In this document: in pieces, positions 35,216 through 44,465 of the stretch
Layout of the letters: the number at the start of each line of letters is the position of its first letter
Position numbering within the stretch: the stretch's first letter is position 1
Source: Nitrospirillum amazonense
Lineage (GTDB): Bacteria > Pseudomonadota > Alphaproteobacteria > Azospirillales > Azospirillaceae
Length of the DNA: 64,000 nucleotides
NCBI RefSeq assembly: GCF_007828035.1
Contig: NZ_VITV01000008.1
Coordinates: forward strand, 248,001 to 312,000
Reading direction: 5' to 3'
Program-made: the position numbers and the translations under genes
Notes under the pieces: model-generated
Told to the model about the DNA's origin: nothing
Databases searched by the model: none
The model's input: the letters and a program-made list of their open reading frames with translations, nothing else

Positions 35216-37801
35216 ATGCCTATGTCCCTGAAATCGCGCCACGTCTCCTCCTGGCTGTCCTGGCCCGGCCTGACGGGCATCGTCGTCATCCTTCTCGGGC
35301 TGGCGCTGGCGATCCCCGGCGGCTGGCTGATCGTGGCGGGCGGCAGCTGGTACTACTTCCTGGCCGGCCTGACGCTGGCTGCGGTGGGCGTACTGCTGGG
35401 GCTGGGCCGGTGGGAAGCCTTATGGCTATACGCCCTGCTGTTCCTGGCAACGGCGCTTTGGGCCTACTGGGAGGTGGGGCTGGACGGCTGGCAGCTGGTT
35501 CCCCGCCTGCTGACGCCGGCCTTGCTGGGCGCCTGGCTCAGCCTGCCATGGGTGGTGCGTCCCCTGCACGGGGCGCCGCGCCCGGCGGGGCCGCCGGAGG
35601 ACGATTCCCTGGCGACGCACAGCGTCCGGCCCCGGCCCTTGACATATCGACCCTGGCTGGGCGTGGGCGTCTACGCCCTGGTGGTAGCGGTGATTGTGGT
35701 GCTGGGCTACCGCGTCACGGCCATCCGCACGGTGGAGGGCGGCCCGCTGGTGGGCGGCAAGCCCGTCACGGAACCGGCGCCCAACCCGCCGGTGCCCGAG
35801 GGCGGCTGGCAGTATTACGGCCGCACCGCCGATGGCGACCGCTTCTCCCCGTTGAGCCAAATCCGGCCGGACAATGTGAACCAGCTGGATTTGGCCTGGT
35901 ATTACCGCACGGGCGACTTGCCCAGCGATTTCGAGAACCAGAACGGGCGGGAATTCAATTTCGAGGCGACGCCTATCAAGGTGAACGACACCCTTTACTT
36001 CTGCACACCGCACCGCCAGGTCATCGCCCTGGATGCCACCGCCGGCACCGTGAAATGGAAATACGATCCCCACAACGACACATCGGCCAACGAATACTTG
36101 GCCTGCCGGGGCGTGGCCTATTACGAGAAACCGGCCGAGACGACACCAACGCCCCTCACCCCCACGCCCCTTGCGCCCTCGGCCAACCCCATGGCCGCCG
36201 CCTGCCCCCGGCGCATCATCGCCACCACGGCGGACGCCCGGCTGATGGCGCTGGATGCCGACACGGGGCAGCCCTGCCCCGATTTCGGCAGCAACGGCTA
36301 CGTCAGCCTGACAGACGCCATGGGACCGGTCCCGCCGGGCTTCCACTTCATCACCTCGCAGCCGCTGGTGGTGAACAATCGCGTCATCCTGGGTGGCTGG
36401 ATCTACGACAACCAGTCCAAGGGCGAACCCTCGGGCGTGGTGCGTGCCTATGATCCCGTCAGCGGCGCGCTGGCCTGGGCTTGGGACATGGGCCGGCCTG
36501 ACCCCACGGCACCGCTGAAGCCGGGTGAGGTGTATACCCGCGGCACGCCCAACGGCTGGGGCACCTACACCGCCGACCCGGCGCTGGGCCTGGTCTACAT
36601 CCCGCTGGGCAATGCCACGCCGGACTATTACGGCGCCGACCGCCGCCCCTTCGACGATGCCTATTCCAGCGCGCTGGTGGCGCTGGACATCGCCACGGGC
36701 CAGGAACGCTGGCACTTCCAGACCGTGCACCATGACGTCTGGGATTTCGACCTGCCCATCGGCCCGTCGCTGGTGGAGGTGTCCACGCCCGACGGCGTCG
36801 TCCCGGCCCTGGTGCAGACCACCAAGATGGGGGAGCTGTACCTGCTGGACCGGCGCGACGGCCATCCGCTGGCGCGGGTGGAGGAAAAGGCGGTGCCCGG
36901 CCGGGGCTTGCCGGGCGAGCACCTGTCCCCCACCCAGCCCTTTTCCACCGGCATGCCCTCGCTGACCCCGCCGCCGTTGAAGGCCACGGACGCCTGGGGC
37001 GCCACGCCCATCGACCAGTTGCTGTGCCGGCTGGATTTCCAGCGCCGGCGCTATGATGGGCTTTACACCCCGCCCACGCTGGACCGAGGGACCATCGCCT
37101 ATCCCGCCTTCGACGGCGTGGTCGATTGGCACGGCGCCAGCATCGACCCCAGCCGCCACCTGCTGATCGCCAATGCCAGCTACATCCCCTTCACTGTCGA
37201 CATCCTGCCGCGCGAGGAGGCGATGAAGAAGGGCATGATCAAGCCGTGGAAAGGCTGGAGCGAACCCTACCCCAAGCCCAAGGACTTCAGCATCGGCCCG
37301 CAGTACGGCACCCCCTATGCCGCCGTGGTCCAGCCCTGGCTGGGTGCGTTCGGCGCCCCCTGCCACGCCCCGCCCTGGGGAAAGCTGGTAGCCATTGACC
37401 TGCAAAGCCGCACGATCGTCTGGCAGCACCCCCTAGGCACCACGCGGGACACCAACCTGTTCAACACGCGGACGAACCTGCCCCTGCCGACCGGCATCTT
37501 CAACATCGGCGGCAATCTGGTGACGGCCAGCGGCGTCATCTTCGTCGGCGCCACCGCCGACCAGTACCTGCGCGCCTTCGACGAGCATACGGGTCGGGAG
37601 CTGTGGAAGGCGCGCCTGCCGGCGGGCGGCCAAGCCAACCCTATGACCTATCAGGGCAAGGATGGACGACAGTACGTGGTCATCGCCGCCGGCGGGCATG
37701 GTGGCCTGCGCACGCGCAACGGCGACTACATCATGGCCTACGCCCTGCCCACGCCGGGCGCCAGCGTGGTGGGGATGGAGAGCCACCCTGGAAGCCATTA
37801 A
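35216..37801 (+). CDS. gcd: Membrane-bound PQQ-dependent glucose dehydrogenase
   Basis: 861 residues; Escherichia coli Gcd is about 796. The N-terminus has about five membrane helices (from about 14 to 145). The rest is a PQQ beta-propeller facing the periplasm: WQYYGRTADGDRFSPLSQI, FEATPIKVNDTLYFCTPHRQVIALDA, HHDVWDFDLPIGPSLVEV, and GDYIMAYALP near the end. It oxidises glucose to gluconolactone and feeds electrons to ubiquinone. A Pro/Thr-rich insert (TPTPLTPTPLAPSANP, about residues 307-322) is extra relative to typical sequences. ATG 35216 has GGAGG upstream. PQQ synthesis genes are not in the window. Confidence 0.93.
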   Translation: MPMSLKSRHVSSWLSWPGLTGIVVILLGLALAIPGGWLIVAGGSWYYFLAGLTLAAVGVLLGLGRWEALWLYALLFLATALWAYWEVGLDGWQLVPRLLTPALLGAWLSLPWVVRPLHGAPRPAGPPEDDSLATHSVRPRPLTYRPWLGVGVYALVVAVIVVLGYRVTAIRTVEGGPLVGGKPVTEPAPNPPVPEGGWQYYGRTADGDRFSPLSQIRPDNVNQLDLAWYYRTGDLPSDFENQNGREFNFEATPIKVNDTLYFCTPHRQVIALDATAGTVKWKYDPHNDTSANEYLACRGVAYYEKPAETTPTPLTPTPLAPSANPMAAACPRRIIATTADARLMALDADTGQPCPDFGSNGYVSLTDAMGPVPPGFHFITSQPLVVNNRVILGGWIYDNQSKGEPSGVVRAYDPVSGALAWAWDMGRPDPTAPLKPGEVYTRGTPNGWGTYTADPALGLVYIPLGNATPDYYGADRRPFDDAYSSALVALDIATGQERWHFQTVHHDVWDFDLPIGPSLVEVSTPDGVVPALVQTTKMGELYLLDRRDGHPLARVEEKAVPGRGLPGEHLSPTQPFSTGMPSLTPPPLKATDAWGATPIDQLLCRLDFQRRRYDGLYTPPTLDRGTIAYPAFDGVVDWHGASIDPSRHLLIANASYIPFTVDILPREEAMKKGMIKPWKGWSEPYPKPKDFSIGPQYGTPYAAVVQPWLGAFGAPCHAPPWGKLVAIDLQSRTIVWQHPLGTTRDTNLFNTRTNLPLPTGIFNIGGNLVTASGVIFVGATADQYLRAFDEHTGRELWKARLPAGGQANPMTYQGKDGRQYVVIAAGGHGGLRTRNGDYIMAYALPTPGASVVGMESHPGSH

Positions 37802-37903
37802 TGCGGAAGCCATTGAAGCGTAGAGATTTTTTCATTTAAGGCGGGAACCGGCGGCGCCCGGGGATGTTGCCTGCATGGGCAGACATCATTCGAGGGGGCA
37901 CCC

Positions 37904-39439
37904 ATGAAGCGCCTTGTTATTGTTTCCAACCGGGTTCCGGCCGCTGGCACGCCGCAGGCCGGCGGCCTGGTCGTGGCGCTGGTGGGCCTGTTGCGCCGGC
38001 ACAAGGGCCTGTGGTTCGGGTGGAGCGACGCGTTGACGGACCATCCCGATCCCGAGCCGCGGGTGGTCGACCGGCAAGGCATCAGTTGCGCCATGATCGA
38101 CCTGACGCCGGACGAGCATCGCAAATACTACCTCGGCTTCGCCAACGGCGTGCTGTGGCCGCTGATGCATATCCTGCCCGGCGTGGTGAGCTTCCACCGG
38201 AACGAGCTGGAAACCTATCGCGCCGTGAACGTCCGTTTCGCCACAGCGTTGAAGGGTCTGCTGAAAAAGGACGACCTGATCTGGGTGCAGGACTACCAGT
38301 TGCTGGCCGTGCCGGCGGCGCTGCGGGACCTGAAGGTCGGCAACCTCATCGGCTTCTTCCTGCACATTCCCTTCCCGCCGCCTGTGGTAGCGGCCATCTC
38401 CGAAGGCCTGTTGGGACTGGTGCGCGACGTGTTGGCCGCCGATCTCATCGGTTTCCAGACGGCAACGGACGCAGAGCATTTCGCCCAGACGGCGGCGCGG
38501 TACGCCGGCGCCCGCCGGGTGGGCAAACTGGGGCTTAGACTGGGCGACCGCACCGTCCGCCTAGGTGTTTTCCCGGTGGAGATCGACGCGCGGGAATTCG
38601 CGCGCGTGACCGAGGCCGCCATGGAGCGGCGGCCGGCCCAGGATCTGGCTCACAATATGCGCGACCGCGCGTTGGTGCTCGGGGTGGACCGGCTGGATCC
38701 CAGCAAGGGACTGGTGGAACGCCTGACCGCCTTCCGGCAGTTTCTGGCGGCGGAGCCGAAATGGCATCGCCGTGTCAGCTTCCTACAGATCGCCGCCAAG
38801 TCGCGCGAGGGTGTACAGGCCTACCGCAGCCTGTTGCGGGACCTGGAAAAGATCGCCGGCGCCACCAACGGCGCCTATGCCGAACCCGACTGGACGCCGC
38901 TGAAGCTGGTAACGCAAAGCAGCACCCGTAACACCGTCGCCAGCTATATGCGGCATGCACGCGTGGGGCTGGTCACCCCCTTGCGTGACGGCATGAACCT
39001 GGTAGCCAAGGAGTTCGTGGCGGCACAGGACCCGGACGACCCGGGCGTGCTGGTGCTGTCCCGCTTCGCCGGCGCCGCCACCCAGCTGGACGCCGCCCTG
39101 CAGGTCAATCCCTATGACCCCGACCAGATCGAGGAGGCCCTGCGCCGGGCGCTCACCATGCCGCTGGCGGAGCGGCGGGAGCGCTGGCGCGACCTGTGGG
39201 ACGTCATCAAGGACACGTCGGCCCTGGTGTGGGGCGAGGCCTTTGCTGACGCGTTGGCCAACCGCAAGATGGCGCGGACCAAAACGGAGCGCGACGGGAC
39301 CGGCGGAATCCCAACGAAAAAGGCCGCCCCCCGGGCAAGCGCGAGGGGGACGGCCTCCAAACGGGCGCGACCAGCCGGGAACGGGGTGGCCGGGGATGGG
39401 CGCCCCACCACAGGAGGCGCCCGGGCCACGACCGGCTGA
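37904..39439 (+). CDS. otsA: Alpha,alpha-trehalose-phosphate synthase
   Basis: 511 residues of GT20. It makes trehalose-6-phosphate from UDP-glucose and glucose-6-phosphate, an osmoprotectant step. Landmarks are [27 protein letters not shown]-type catalytic segment, [21 protein letters not shown] and [19 protein letters not shown]. The last 55 or so residues are low-complexity ([21 protein letters not shown]) and overlap a leftward terminator hairpin, so they probably add nothing to catalysis. No otsB lies next to it. It is followed by a convergent stress-type gene. Confidence 0.93.
   Translation: MKRLVIVSNRVPAAGTPQAGGLVVALVGLLRRHKGLWFGWSDALTDHPDPEPRVVDRQGISCAMIDLTPDEHRKYYLGFANGVLWPLMHILPGVVSFHRNELETYRAVNVRFATALKGLLKKDDLIWVQDYQLLAVPAALRDLKVGNLIGFFLHIPFPPPVVAAISEGLLGLVRDVLAADLIGFQTATDAEHFAQTAARYAGARRVGKLGLRLGDRTVRLGVFPVEIDAREFARVTEAAMERRPAQDLAHNMRDRALVLGVDRLDPSKGLVERLTAFRQFLAAEPKWHRRVSFLQIAAKSREGVQAYRSLLRDLEKIAGATNGAYAEPDWTPLKLVTQSSTRNTVASYMRHARVGLVTPLRDGMNLVAKEFVAAQDPDDPGVLVLSRFAGAATQLDAALQVNPYDPDQIEEALRRALTMPLAERRERWRDLWDVIKDTSALVWGEAFADALANRKMARTKTERDGTGGIPTKKAAPRASARGTASKRARPAGNGVAGDGRPTTGGARATTG
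39316..39357 (-). terminator. Leftward terminator embedded in the otsA 3' end
   Basis: On the minus strand AGGCCG-T-CCCCC pairs with GGGGG-G-CGGCCT around an 11-12 base loop and is followed by a T-run. It lies about 95 bases past the stop of the DUF892 gene. Confidence 0.75.
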
Positions 39440-39450
39440 CGCCGGGTCGC

Positions 39451-39957
39451 TTATTCCGCCGCCATGGCGTTGATATGCGACTTGGCCAGCATGGTCAGCT
39501 TCTCATCCGTGGCCTTTTCCTCTTCCAGGTTCTGGTGCAGCAGGGCGGCGCAGTCATCGCGGCCCAGCAGCTTGGCCCAGGTCACCAGCGTGCCGTAGCG
39601 CGAGATCTCATAATGCTCCACCGCCTGGCCGGCGGCGACCAGGGCGGCGTCCAGGACCTGCTTGTCGTCCACGTCCCCGGCGATATCGTCGGCCTCATCG
39701 ATGATCCCGTCGATGGCCGGGCACTTCACCGCCTCCGGTTCCACGCCGTGCTGGCGGAACACCTGCTCCAGGCGCTGGATCTGGCCCTCGGTTTCCCGCA
39801 GGTGGGTCTGGAATCCCTGCTTCAGTTCCGAGTTGGTGGCCTTTTCGATCATGTCGGGCAGCGCCTTCAGAATGCGCTTCTCCGCGTAATAGATGTCCTT
39901 CAGCTGATGAACGAACAGGTCGTTCATGGTCTCAATGTCCTTGGTGAACAAACCCAT
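39451..39957 (-). CDS. DUF892 ferritin-like protein (YciF type)
   Basis: 168 residues, normal for the YciF/DUF892 group. It is an all-helical ferritin-like protein, MNDLFVHQLKDIYYAEKRILKALPDMIEKATN, with a second helix pair EGQIQRLEQVF and AAGQAVEHYEISRYGTLVTWA carrying the metal-type Glu/His residues. The family is linked to stress and stationary phase, often near trehalose or catalase genes, which fits the otsA neighbour. ATG 39957 has AGGAGG upstream; the longer frame to 40029 is not family-like. Confidence 0.9.
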   Translation of the reverse strand: MGLFTKDIETMNDLFVHQLKDIYYAEKRILKALPDMIEKATNSELKQGFQTHLRETEGQIQRLEQVFRQHGVEPEAVKCPAIDGIIDEADDIAGDVDDKQVLDAALVAAGQAVEHYEISRYGTLVTWAKLLGRDDCAALLHQNLEEEKATDEKLTMLAKSHINAMAAE

Positions 39958-40085
39958 GGTGTTCCTCCTGGGGATTGGACGCGGGATATTTTTGAGGCGC
40001 CGGCCTCGGTAGAGGTCGCCGGCCAGCACTCAATTCCTGAACCTCGACCCGGTTCCGGGATTTCTGAACGCCCCCTCCGCCGCCG

Positions 40086-40535
40086 TCACAGGCGGTTCAC
40101 CTCGAATTCTTCACAGGAATAGCCCAGGGCGGCCAAGCCCTCCTCCAGGAAATCACCCAGGGTGGGGATGCCGATCAGGTAGCGGGCGGACCTTTCCCGG
40201 TGACGCTCGAACGCCAGGGCGCGGGCTTCGGCCCATTCGGCCGCGGTGTAGTCGCCACGCCCGATCCAGGTGAGGGCGATCAGGTCCACCACCTCATCCT
40301 CGTTCAGGGACGTGATGGCACCCACCAGTTCCGCCTGGGTGGGATCGTCGTCATAGTCCTCCAGCACGCCGCGCCCGCCGTCATCAGCGGGATTGGATGC
40401 CGGGTCCGGTTCCACCGGATCGACCTTCACATCGAATTCCCGCGCCTTGACAATGATGAAGCAGACCTTTTCCAAACTGATGTTGAGTTCCACCGCCGGT
40501 ATGCCGTCACCGGTCATTTCCTGGGTATTGGACAT
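40086..40535 (-). CDS. DUF3775 domain protein
   Basis: 149 residues, cytoplasmic. The segment NISLEKVCFIIVKAREFDVKVDPVEPD ... LEDYDDDPTQAELVGAITSLNEDEVVDLIALTWIGRGDYTAAEWAEARALAFER is the DUF3775 pattern; the C-terminus YLIGIPTLGDFLEEGLAALGYSCEEFE is also typical. Function is unknown. The DUF892 gene follows 128 bases downstream on the same strand. It diverges from GH31. Confidence 0.8.
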   Translation of the reverse strand: MSNTQEMTGDGIPAVELNISLEKVCFIIVKAREFDVKVDPVEPDPASNPADDGGRGVLEDYDDDPTQAELVGAITSLNEDEVVDLIALTWIGRGDYTAAEWAEARALAFERHRERSARYLIGIPTLGDFLEEGLAALGYSCEEFEVNRL

Positions 40536-40887
40536 CGTAGAGCCCTCCGTTTCGCACCCCGAAAAAACCGGCCGCCGCGGGGCAAAGTTCCCGGACGAAG
40601 AAAGCCCCGCCCGGTCACGCCAGTGCCTTCGGCGATGGGCTGAAACTTTTCATTGTATGCCAATTCCAGGTTCCATGAGGCGGCAGCGCGCTTGGGCGGC
40701 ATCCCCATCGGACTCGCCATCTGAAATCCATTTCAACGTGCCATGGCATTCGGTTCCCGGCCCATTTTCCCGTCTTGGCGCCTGGACCGCGACGTGCGAG
40801 AACGGTTTTGTATTATTAATGCCCAATAAAGCCGGCCCCTTCCCACCGGGATGGATACGCCCGGCACCCGGAGGGGATGGTCGCGAG
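40536..40887. other. Divergent intergenic region between DUF3775 and GH31 genes
   Basis: About 350 bases with no credible gene. The part nearest GH31 (40805-40832) is AT-rich (GTATTATTAATGCCCAATAA) and probably contains that gene's promoter. Nothing else specific is seen. Confidence 0.5.
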
Positions 40888-43263
40888 ATGCTGAGTTCGA
40901 GAAAAAGAAAGCCGTTCCTGCGGGCGGCGTTGGCGGGTTTTGTGTCGGCCCTGGCCCTCACGGCGACTTTGACCACTGGGGCCAAGGCCGACCCCATCGC
41001 GGTGCTGGACCGCTACGGCGCCTTCGTCTCGGTCGAAGGCTACGGCGCCAACGTCGTGCGCGTCACCATCGCCACCGAAAAGGACCAGGCGCTGAAGGGC
41101 CCTGGCTACGGTCTTCTGCCCGGTGCCGTGGACAACAGTGGATTCCACCGGACCAGCGACCAGGGCGGCGACAGTTTCGCCTCCAGCGCCCTGACCCTGC
41201 ATGTCGATGCGGCTAAGGCGCCGCGCGTGCCCTCCACCATGGAGAAGTACTTCGCGCCCCAGCTGCCGCCCGTCACCCTGCAGGTGAAGAACGCGCGCGG
41301 TGAGGTCGTGCTGAACATGGACGGCTGGTCCATGGCGCCGCATACCGTGGCCGGCGAGAAGACCTATCAGGTCGGCGCCAGCTTCAAGTCGCCGGCGGAC
41401 GAGCATTATTACGGCATGGGGCAGAACCAGCAGTCGGTCGGCCCGCTGGACCTGCGCGGCCGCACCCTGGACTGCAAGCACTGGTATGACGCGCCCGGTG
41501 GTGAAACCGTGTGCGTGCCGGTGCTGGTCAGTTCCAAGGGCTATGCCATCGTTTGGGACAACCCGGCGGAGACGGTGCTGAATGCCGGCATCAACGGCGC
41601 CACCTCCCTCACCTCCAGCGTGGGGGAACGGGTCAGCTTCTTCGTCATCACCGGCGATACGCCCGCCGACATTTATGGCGCCTACGCCCGCCTGACCGGC
41701 AAGACGCCCATTCCCCCCAAGGCCGCCTTCGGCCTGATCCAGTCCAAGGCGCGGTATGACAGCCAGGATGAAATCCTGCGGGTGGCCAAGACCTACCGGC
41801 AGAAGAAGTACCCGCTGGATATCATGGTCATCGACTGGTTCTACTGGACCCGCATGGGCCAGTTGGACATCAACCCGGCGGAATTCCCCAACCCCGACGC
41901 CATGAACCAGGACCTGCACGCCATGGGCATGCAGTCCATCATCTCCATCTGGCCGCGTTTCGAGACTTCGGGCCGCTATTTCAACGAACTGGATGCCAAG
42001 GGCTATCTGCTGAAGGACGAGGACGGCAGAAGCGTGGACGGCCTGCCCTTCCGTTCCGACCGCACCGGCGGCCTGATCGACGTGACCAATCCCGACGCCC
42101 GCAAGTGGTTTTGGGAACACGCCCGCGACAATGTGCTGAGCCACGGCTTCGACTATCCCTGGCTGGATGAGACGGAACCGGACCTGGTGCCCGACGGCTT
42201 CTTCTATTCCATCGGCTCCGGCGACCGGTACCACAACGTCTTCCCGCTGCTGCATGTGGAAAATGCGTCGCAAGGCCTGCGGGCCTGGCGGCCCAACCGC
42301 CGGCCGCTGATCTTGTCGCGCGCCGCCTATCTGGGGTCCCAGCGCACCGGCGCCCTGTTCTGGTCGTCGGACATCAGCCCGCAGTGGGAGGTACTGGCCC
42401 GCCAGATCCCCACCGGCCTGAACATGACAGCCTCGGGCATCGCCTATTGGGGCAACGACATCGGCGGCTGGCAGTACCTGCCACAGACGACCAGCTACAC
42501 CGGCACGCCACTGGTCAGCCCGGCGGGCGCCGAGGAGACGGTTGGCCAGAACCACGACTATCCGGAACTGATGGTCCGCTGGTTCCAATACGGCACCTTC
42601 CTGCCCACCCTGCGCCTGCACGGCGACCGCAAGCACACGGAGATCTGGGCCTTCGGTCCGGAGGCGGAGGCCATCATGGCCCGCTACGACACGCTGCGCT
42701 ACGCCCTGGTGCCCTACCTTTACGCCCAGGCCAAGGCCACCTACGACACAGGCGTGCCCTTCATGCGGGCCTTGTGGATGGACTTCCCCCACGATCCCAC
42801 CGTGGCGGACATCGGCACCGAATACATGTTCGGCCCAGCCTTCCTGGTGGCGCCGGTGACGGAGCCCGGCCAGACGCGCAAGCAGGTCTACCTGCCGGCC
42901 GGGACCGACTGGTATAATTACTGGACCAACGAGAAGCTGGCCGGCGGCCAGTGGGTGACCGTGGCGTCCCCCATCGACCAGATCCCGCTGTTCGTGCGCG
43001 CGGGGTCCATCCTGCCCCTGGGCTCCGCCGTGCAATCGACGGCGGAAAAGCAGAAGATCGTGGCCCTGAAGGTCTATCCCGGCCGCGACGCCAGCTTCAC
43101 CGTCTATGACGACGACGGCCTGAGCCTGGACTATGAGAAGGGCAAGGGCGGCGCCACCGCCACCCTGCATTGGGACGATCACGCGGGCAAGCTGACGGCC
43201 GACGGCTCCCGCGAGCCCTTCGCCAAGGCGCCGGCGGATCTGGTGCAGGTCATGGGCCACTGA
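40888..43263 (+). CDS. Secreted GH31 glycoside hydrolase (alpha-glucosidase/xylosidase type)
   Basis: 791 residues with a signal peptide (FLRAALAGFVSALALTATLTTGAKA). An N-terminal beta-sandwich leads to the GH31 barrel: DIMVIDWFYWTRMGQLDIN, the nucleophile Asp in YPWLDETEPDLV, the acid/base Asp in ALFWSSDISPQWEVL, and IAYWGNDIGGW. The C-terminal beta domains end in VYPGRDASFTVYDDDGLSLDYEKG. It would release alpha-linked glucose or xylose outside the inner membrane. ATG 40888 begins the signal peptide; the frame's earlier ATGs do not. No sugar transporter is adjacent. Confidence 0.92.
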   Translation: MLSSRKRKPFLRAALAGFVSALALTATLTTGAKADPIAVLDRYGAFVSVEGYGANVVRVTIATEKDQALKGPGYGLLPGAVDNSGFHRTSDQGGDSFASSALTLHVDAAKAPRVPSTMEKYFAPQLPPVTLQVKNARGEVVLNMDGWSMAPHTVAGEKTYQVGASFKSPADEHYYGMGQNQQSVGPLDLRGRTLDCKHWYDAPGGETVCVPVLVSSKGYAIVWDNPAETVLNAGINGATSLTSSVGERVSFFVITGDTPADIYGAYARLTGKTPIPPKAAFGLIQSKARYDSQDEILRVAKTYRQKKYPLDIMVIDWFYWTRMGQLDINPAEFPNPDAMNQDLHAMGMQSIISIWPRFETSGRYFNELDAKGYLLKDEDGRSVDGLPFRSDRTGGLIDVTNPDARKWFWEHARDNVLSHGFDYPWLDETEPDLVPDGFFYSIGSGDRYHNVFPLLHVENASQGLRAWRPNRRPLILSRAAYLGSQRTGALFWSSDISPQWEVLARQIPTGLNMTASGIAYWGNDIGGWQYLPQTTSYTGTPLVSPAGAEETVGQNHDYPELMVRWFQYGTFLPTLRLHGDRKHTEIWAFGPEAEAIMARYDTLRYALVPYLYAQAKATYDTGVPFMRALWMDFPHDPTVADIGTEYMFGPAFLVAPVTEPGQTRKQVYLPAGTDWYNYWTNEKLAGGQWVTVASPIDQIPLFVRAGSILPLGSAVQSTAEKQKIVALKVYPGRDASFTVYDDDGLSLDYEKGKGGATATLHWDDHAGKLTADGSREPFAKAPADLVQVMGH

Positions 43264-43301
43264 GCCCCACCCGCCCATGTGACACGCGTCATTTCACACA
43301 A

Positions 43302-43340
43302 GGAACGGCCGGGGCTATCGTCGCGGCCGTTCCTATTTTC
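43302..43340 (+). terminator. Rho-independent terminator after GH31
   Basis: GGAACGGCCG pairs with CGGCCGTTCC (10 bp, loop of 12) and is followed by TATTTTC. Confidence 0.8.
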
Positions 43341-43469
43341 ATTGAGGCCGGCTCAAGGAACCACTTCGGTCGCTTGAGCATTGTCAAATTGTTGACGCCC
43401 CGATGGGGGCTTTATAGCTTCCGGGCGCAGCCTTCGCTGTCGCGTGGACGCGTGGGCGGAGGGATGGCG

Positions 43470-44339
43470 ATGCCGGTGCTTGGGGGACGGTTGGCTTTGG
43501 TGCGCCGTGAAAAAGCAGCAGCCCAGCTGACCGGCGACGGTCTGTGGGATCGCATCCGGACCGAGGCGGAGGAAGCCCTGGCCGGCGCGCCCATGTTGGC
43601 GCCGCTGTTCCTGGATTCCATCATCAACCAGTCCTCGTTCGAGACGGCGCTGTTCCACCGCATCGCGGCGCGCCTGAAGAATGACGTGGTGTCGCAGCCC
43701 CTGATCGTCGACACCTTCAACCAGGCGGCGGCCGACGACACCACGCTGGCGGCGGCCCTGCGCGCGGACATCACCGCCGTGCTGGATCGGGACCCGGCCT
43801 GCGAGCGGCTGATTGAGCCCTTCCTTTATTTCAAGGGCTTCCACGCCATTCAGACCCACCGGCTGGCCCATTGGCTGTGGATCAACGGGGCGCGTGACTT
43901 CGCGCTGTACCTGCAGAGCCGCTCATCCGAGGTGTTCCAGACCGACATCCACCCGGCTGCCGCCATTGGCCAAGGCGTCTTCCTCGACCACGCGACCGGT
44001 CTGGTGGTGGGCGAGACGGCGGTGATTGAGGATGACGTGTCGCTGTTGCAGGACGTGACCCTGGGCGGCACCGGCAAGAATACGACCGACCGCCATCCAA
44101 AGGTGCGCAAGGGCACGATCATCGGCGCCGGCGCCAAGATCCTGGGCAATATCGAGATCGGTGCCTACACCCGCGTCGCCGCCGGCTCGGTCGTGCTGCG
44201 GCCGACGGAACCTTATTCCACCGTGGCCGGCATCCCGGCCAAGGTGGTGAAGGTGGACGAGGCGGGGCGACAGGCGGCCCAGCAGTTGGACCAGGTGCTG
44301 AGCGACCTAGCCTACAACTCCTTCAACTACTCCATTTAG
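43470..44339 (+). CDS. cysE: Serine O-acetyltransferase
   Basis: 289 residues. It makes O-acetylserine for cysteine synthesis. The N-terminal helical domain (about 20-140) is followed by the left-handed beta-helix with hexapeptide repeats: DIHPAAAIGQGVFLDHATGLVVGETAVIEDDVSLLQDVTLGGTGK and KVRKGTIIGAGAKILGNIEIG. GGAGGG (43458-43463) is six bases before ATG 43470 but abuts ATG 43464, which decides the start. An 18-base tandem duplication covers its stop codon. More cysteine would also feed the SufS desulfurase encoded nearby, but no shared regulation is visible. Confidence 0.93.
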   Translation: MPVLGGRLALVRREKAAAQLTGDGLWDRIRTEAEEALAGAPMLAPLFLDSIINQSSFETALFHRIAARLKNDVVSQPLIVDTFNQAAADDTTLAAALRADITAVLDRDPACERLIEPFLYFKGFHAIQTHRLAHWLWINGARDFALYLQSRSSEVFQTDIHPAAAIGQGVFLDHATGLVVGETAVIEDDVSLLQDVTLGGTGKNTTDRHPKVRKGTIIGAGAKILGNIEIGAYTRVAAGSVVLRPTEPYSTVAGIPAKVVKVDEAGRQAAQQLDQVLSDLAYNSFNYSI

Positions 44340-44359
44340 GGCAACTACTCCATTTAGGG
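44324..44359. repeat. 18-base perfect tandem duplication across the cysE stop codon
   Basis: CAACTACTCCATTTAGGG occurs at 44324-44341 and again at 44342-44359. The first copy encodes the last codons (NYSI) and the TAG stop; the second would encode the same ending again if the first stop were read through. Confidence 0.98.
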
Positions 44360-44465
44360 TCAGCGCAAACTTTGTTGCGAGGCTTAAGCGCCACCTTGAC
44401 GGGCGCGGCAAGTTGGTCAGGCTGAATGACCTGGCAAATGCCGCTCGAGCCATCAAGGAGCCTCC

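Noticed and set aside
43392-43418. Possible sigma-70 promoter for cysE (TTGACG and TATAGC)
   Set aside because: The spacer is only 15 bases, so the pair is not convincing enough to list as a feature.
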